Source: Christensenella sp. UBA5489
GTDB lineage: Bacteria > Bacillota > Clostridia > Christensenellales > UBA1242
DNA length: 8,119 nt
Direction of reading: 5' to 3'
NCBI GenBank assembly: GCA_002424095.1
Contig: DIPL01000013.1
Location: 7,530-15,648, forward strand
The position numbers and the translations under genes are program-made. Shown here piece by piece: positions 6,438-8,119 of this stretch. Each line of letters opens with the position of its first letter. The stretch's first letter is position 1. The notes under the pieces were generated by a model, which saw only the letters and a program-made list of their open reading frames with translations, did not search any database and had not been told where the DNA came from.

Positions 6438-6541
6438 AAATAGAAATTCAAGGACTATATGTAAACACATAGGAATTTAGAGAGAAGAACATAAATGCTC
6501 AACTATTCTAAAACTGCTCGAATTTCTATTTATCTTTTTTT
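6438..6541 (+). other. 12-bp inverted repeat followed by a T-run, with overlapping alternative stems
   Basis: AAATAGAAATTC (6438-6449) and GAATTTCTATTT (6520-6531) are perfect 12-nt arms around 70 nt, and seven T residues follow (6535-6541), like a large terminator hairpin. CTATTTAT (6526-6533) can instead pair with ATAAATAG (6566-6573), which would break the first stem. That partner also competes with a small stem TAGAT/ATCTA (6571-6591). The layout resembles an attenuator, but no controlled gene follows. Confidence 0.4.
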
Positions 6542-6645
6542 CATAAGTCAACTAAAAGAAATTGAATAAATAGATGTTAGAGAATTATCTATTACAAAGG
6601 ATTATAGACATCTCTCTCCCTTTAATTATTTTTTTGTGAAAATGG

Positions 6646-6680
6646 TTGACTTTTTTCTAAAATGCTATACTAATAGTATA
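6646..6680 (+). promoter_or_regulatory. Promoter with a palindromic operator-like element for the small RNA
   Basis: The -35 is TTGACT (6646-6651). The -10 is ambiguous: ACTAAT (6669-6674) at a 17-nt spacer, or the better match TATACT (6666-6671) at 14 nt. Overlapping both is the perfect palindrome TATACTAATAGTATA (6666-6680; 7-nt arms, one central base), ending just before the RNA hairpin. It could be a repressor site or only a compositional coincidence within the -10. Confidence 0.5.
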
Positions 6681-6743
6681 AAGTTTATAGGCAATGCCAC
6701 ATTCGTGGTTTAATGACCTTCGTGTCACCTATAAACTTTTTTT
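6681..6743 (+). ncRNA. Candidate small three-way-junction RNA ending in an intrinsic terminator
   Basis: A perfect 11-bp closing stem, AAGTTTATAGG (6681-6691) with CCTATAAACTT (6728-6738), encloses two hairpins. The first is CCAC/GTGG (6697-6700/6705-6708) with loop ATTC; the second is TGAC/GTCA (6714-6717/6724-6727) with loop CTTCGT. Both hairpins contain TTCGTG. Seven T residues (6737-6743) follow the closing stem, so the RNA is its own terminator on the plus strand. A promoter sits just upstream. The layout recalls short RNAs upstream of abortive-infection (AbiF/Abi_2) genes, but no such gene is adjacent, and the resemblance is from memory only. On the minus strand, the stop codon of the neighbouring remnant lies inside the closing stem. 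Confidence 0.55.
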
Positions 6744-6902
6744 ATTTGTTGCTATTTTATATATGTATTGTTTTTTACCTTTATCTCTAACATTTACAAC
6801 AATTAATTTTCCTTTTTCGGTTTCAATTTCATTTGTAAAATAATGCCATTCTTTCAAACCTTTATGTTGTGAAGTTTTTTTTCTTTCTCTGTTTTGCTCT
6901 AT
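6729..6902 (-). pseudogene. C-terminal remnant of a protein, possibly a phage/MGE nuclease-like domain
   Basis: The minus strand carries a frame without a start that reads as real protein and ends in TAG at 6729-6731. It includes HKGLKEWHYFTNEI, GKLIVVNVRD and KKQYIYKIATNKKSL. This alternation (short helix, W.YF.NEI strand, then V.NVR and QYIYKI strands) resembles the C-terminal BECR-fold nuclease-like domains (PBECR families) found in phage and mobile-element proteins; this is a motif impression, not a search result. A stop bounds the frame at 6903. Near the A8 run (6875-6882) a second frame, open to about 7008, reads AFRFLNRAKQRKK and could be the same gene after a frameshift. There is no start, promoter or ribosome site, so it is a decayed fragment. 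Confidence 0.45.
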
Positions 6903-6982
6903 TTAAAAACCGAAAAGCACAAGCACTTGTTGAATTTTCTGTGTGCCTTGAAAAATATTTAAAAATTTGTTTAATTTTTATT

Positions 6983-7005
6983 ACTCGCTGCTTGCGTGTT
7001 TTTTT
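6983..7005 (+). terminator. Weak terminator-like hairpin
   Basis: ACTCGC (6983-6988) pairs with GCGTGT (6994-6999) with one mismatch around a 5-nt loop, and leads into a T-run at 6999-7005. It would stop plus-strand transcription before it runs into the minus-strand gene. The stem is short. Confidence 0.35.
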
Positions 7006-7029
7006 ATATCATGAAAATTGTTGAAAATC

Positions 7030-7956
7030 TCACAGCCTGCGTTTTCTTAAATCTTCATTTTCAAACTTGAATAATATGTTTTGTTGTTTGTTGACAAGTC
7101 GTGAAAAAATTCGTTCGCCATAGCGGTCTCTTATGTCCGAAAGTTCCAAATTTGTGCTGATAAGTGTTGTCTTATTTTCAATCATTCGCTGGTTAATTAT
7201 TAAATATAAATATTCTTTCGTAACATTTCGCAAAATCGGTTCAGAGCCTAAATCATCGATAATTAAAATCTCGCATTCGTGATATTTATTCAAATACGAC
7301 ATTTTTGCTTCATTGAAAATTGTGTGATATTTCAAAAAATCGTTATTCATCTTAAAAGCAGTTGTAAAAATTACATATTTATTTTGCTCCATAAATTCAC
7401 TTGCCATACATTCAAGCAAAAAAGTTTTTCCTGTGCCGACATCGCCTTGCAAAAAAACCGACTTTTTTTTTCGCTCAGAGTTTGCCCAAATTTGCATTTT
7501 TTTATAAAATTTTGGAATCAAAACATTTTCAAAAATTGAATAATCACAGTCTTTAAATGTTTTTAAATGTTTAAGATTAAGTCGCTCTAAATTGAGTTTG
7601 CTAGCAATTTTATTAACACAATCGCAGCTTATACTGTTTATAAAGCCTGTATCTCCACAAACGGAACAGGTATATTGCGGAATTAAATCTTTACGTGTTA
7701 GATTTGCGGTTTTTAGAATTTCATCTTGTTTGCTATAATTTTCTTGCAATTCAAGAGTTAGTTTTTCGGTTTCTGCGGTCGTTGAAATAGCGTCCATTTC
7801 AGCATTCAATCTAGCTCTTTGAATTATTATATCTTTTTCTCGGACATATAACTCCCTAAAACCGTGCAATAAAAAAGCCTGTTTTAAATTGTCTTTTGCA
7901 ATTAAATCAGCGGTCATTTTTCTATCGCTTAAAATTTCTTTAATCTTATCTTTCAT
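7030..7956 (-). CDS. dnaC: DnaC/DnaI-like replicative helicase loader (AAA+ ATPase)
   Basis: This 308-residue cytoplasmic ATPase of the DnaC/DnaI/IstB group is expected to load the replicative helicase at origins. An N-terminal helical, coiled-coil-like region (about 1-90) precedes a probable zinc site, CSVC..CDC (Cys97, Cys100, Cys111, Cys113), as in Bacillota loaders. The AAA+ core has Walker A GDVGTGKT (171-178), Walker B ILIIDD (230-235), sensor STN (267-269) and an arginine-finger region ERIFSRL (281-287). The protein is full length and ends in TGA. The ATG at 7954-7956 is preceded by a modest AAGG site about 10 nt upstream and a promoter near the right edge. IstB-type transposition helpers share this core, but they lack the Cys cluster and usually sit beside istA. 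No transposase is visible. The usual dnaB/dnaD partner is not in the window. Confidence 0.9.
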   Translation of the reverse strand: MKDKIKEILSDRKMTADLIAKDNLKQAFLLHGFRELYVREKDIIIQRARLNAEMDAISTTAETEKLTLELQENYSKQDEILKTANLTRKDLIPQYTCSVCGDTGFINSISCDCVNKIASKLNLERLNLKHLKTFKDCDYSIFENVLIPKFYKKMQIWANSERKKKSVFLQGDVGTGKTFLLECMASEFMEQNKYVIFTTAFKMNNDFLKYHTIFNEAKMSYLNKYHECEILIIDDLGSEPILRNVTKEYLYLIINQRMIENKTTLISTNLELSDIRDRYGERIFSRLVNKQQNILFKFENEDLRKRRL

Positions 7957-7980
7957 AATTTTATTGCCTTGTTTTATGTT

Positions 7981-8014
7981 TTTATATCCTTTATTTTATA
8001 TCTTTTATTTTATG
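7981..8014. repeat. Short tandem repeat in the helicase-loader leader
   Basis: A 14-nt unit is repeated: TTTATATCCTTTAT (7981-7994) and TTTATATCTTTTAT (7995-8008), differing at one base, then a partial third copy starting TTTATG. It falls in the predicted 5' untranslated region. It is probably replication slippage in AT-rich DNA. Confidence 0.5.
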
Positions 8015-8072
8015 CTATTTGCTTCCTAGTTTTTATTTTTTAGCACATTTAAATTCAACTTTATATATAATC

Positions 8073-8101
8073 AATATAGCAAATATGTATATTTTTATCA
8101 A
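8073..8101 (-). promoter_or_regulatory. Promoter of the helicase-loader gene
   Basis: On the minus strand TTGATA (8096-8101, 5 of 6) and TATATT (8073-8078, 5 of 6) are separated by 17 nt. The start would be near 8066, giving a leader of about 110 nt. The surrounding AT-richness makes chance matches likely, so support is moderate. Confidence 0.45.
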
Positions 8102-8119
8102 TCAAAAAAACAAAATCGG

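Larger units (their letters stand above)
6301..7029. other. Convergent intergenic region with RNA structures and a gene remnant
   Basis: This lies between the plus-strand lipoprotein gene and the minus-strand helicase-loader gene. It contains a bidirectional terminator (6394-6428), competing inverted repeats (6438-6613), a compact small-RNA gene with promoter (6646-6743), a minus-strand protein remnant (6729-6902) and a weak plus-strand terminator-like hairpin (6983-7005). No intact gene was recognised. Confidence 0.7.

Noticed and set aside
6681..6743. Guanidine-II (mini-ykkC) riboswitch read on the minus strand, because ACGA occurs in both hairpins
   Set aside because: ACGA does not form the tetraloop of either stem, and the promoter and T-run place the RNA on the plus strand.
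7279..7539. Plus-strand 86-codon frame opposite the helicase-loader gene
   Set aside because: It overlaps the Walker-motif core of the real gene and is a shadow.
1..8119. tRNA, rRNA, T-box, CRISPR array or insertion sequence
   Set aside because: No GGTTCGAATCC-type arm, T-box core, regularly spaced repeats with unique spacers, or transposase was seen on either strand.

Overview
The window is very AT-rich and standard-code. It carries MurC, a Mini-RNase III, a lipoprotein signal peptide with a clean lipobox, and a zinc-finger DnaC/DnaI-type helicase loader. This combination points to a low-GC Bacillota genome, most likely an uncultured Clostridia-like lineage; the order cannot be fixed from the sequence.

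Layout, left to right. (1) Positions 2-1891, plus strand: murC, running in from beyond the left edge, with a ~190-residue Lys/Asn/Glu/Ser-rich insertion in its C-terminal domain, followed by a strong intrinsic terminator. (2) Positions 1892-3001: about 1.1 kb without a credible protein gene. It holds a cluster of DnaA-box-like 9-mers in one orientation (candidate replication origin or DnaA-binding locus), a 16-bp-arm hairpin, a near-consensus sigma-A promoter with no gene behind it, AT-rich direct repeats, a possible Ser-rich leader peptide, a long-range inverted repeat, and the promoter of the next gene. (3) Positions 3002-3442: mrnC (Mini-RNase III). (4) Positions 3443-3848: an A-rich gap with start-less Lys/Arg-rich open frames. 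(5) Positions 3849-4904: a TPR-like cytoplasmic protein, followed by a diverged partial copy of its own 3' region. (6) Positions 5068-6300: an uncharacterised lipoprotein with its own promoter and a bidirectional terminator. (7) Positions 6301-7029: a convergent intergenic region with competing RNA stems, a compact promoter-hairpin-terminator small-RNA gene (about 6681-6743), and a minus-strand protein remnant. (8) Positions 7030-7956, minus strand: a DnaC/DnaI-like helicase loader with its promoter near the right edge.

The recognised genes serve core functions: peptidoglycan precursor synthesis (MurC), 23S rRNA maturation (MrnC) and replication initiation (helicase loader). They do not form one operon, because separate promoters and terminators can be seen. 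The most unusual content is the low-complexity insert in MurC, the DnaA-box cluster in the large gene-free region, and the small three-way-junction RNA overlapping the 3' end of a decayed minus-strand gene.

No computation was run. Motifs, repeats and counts were read by eye, and family assignments rest on recognised motifs.
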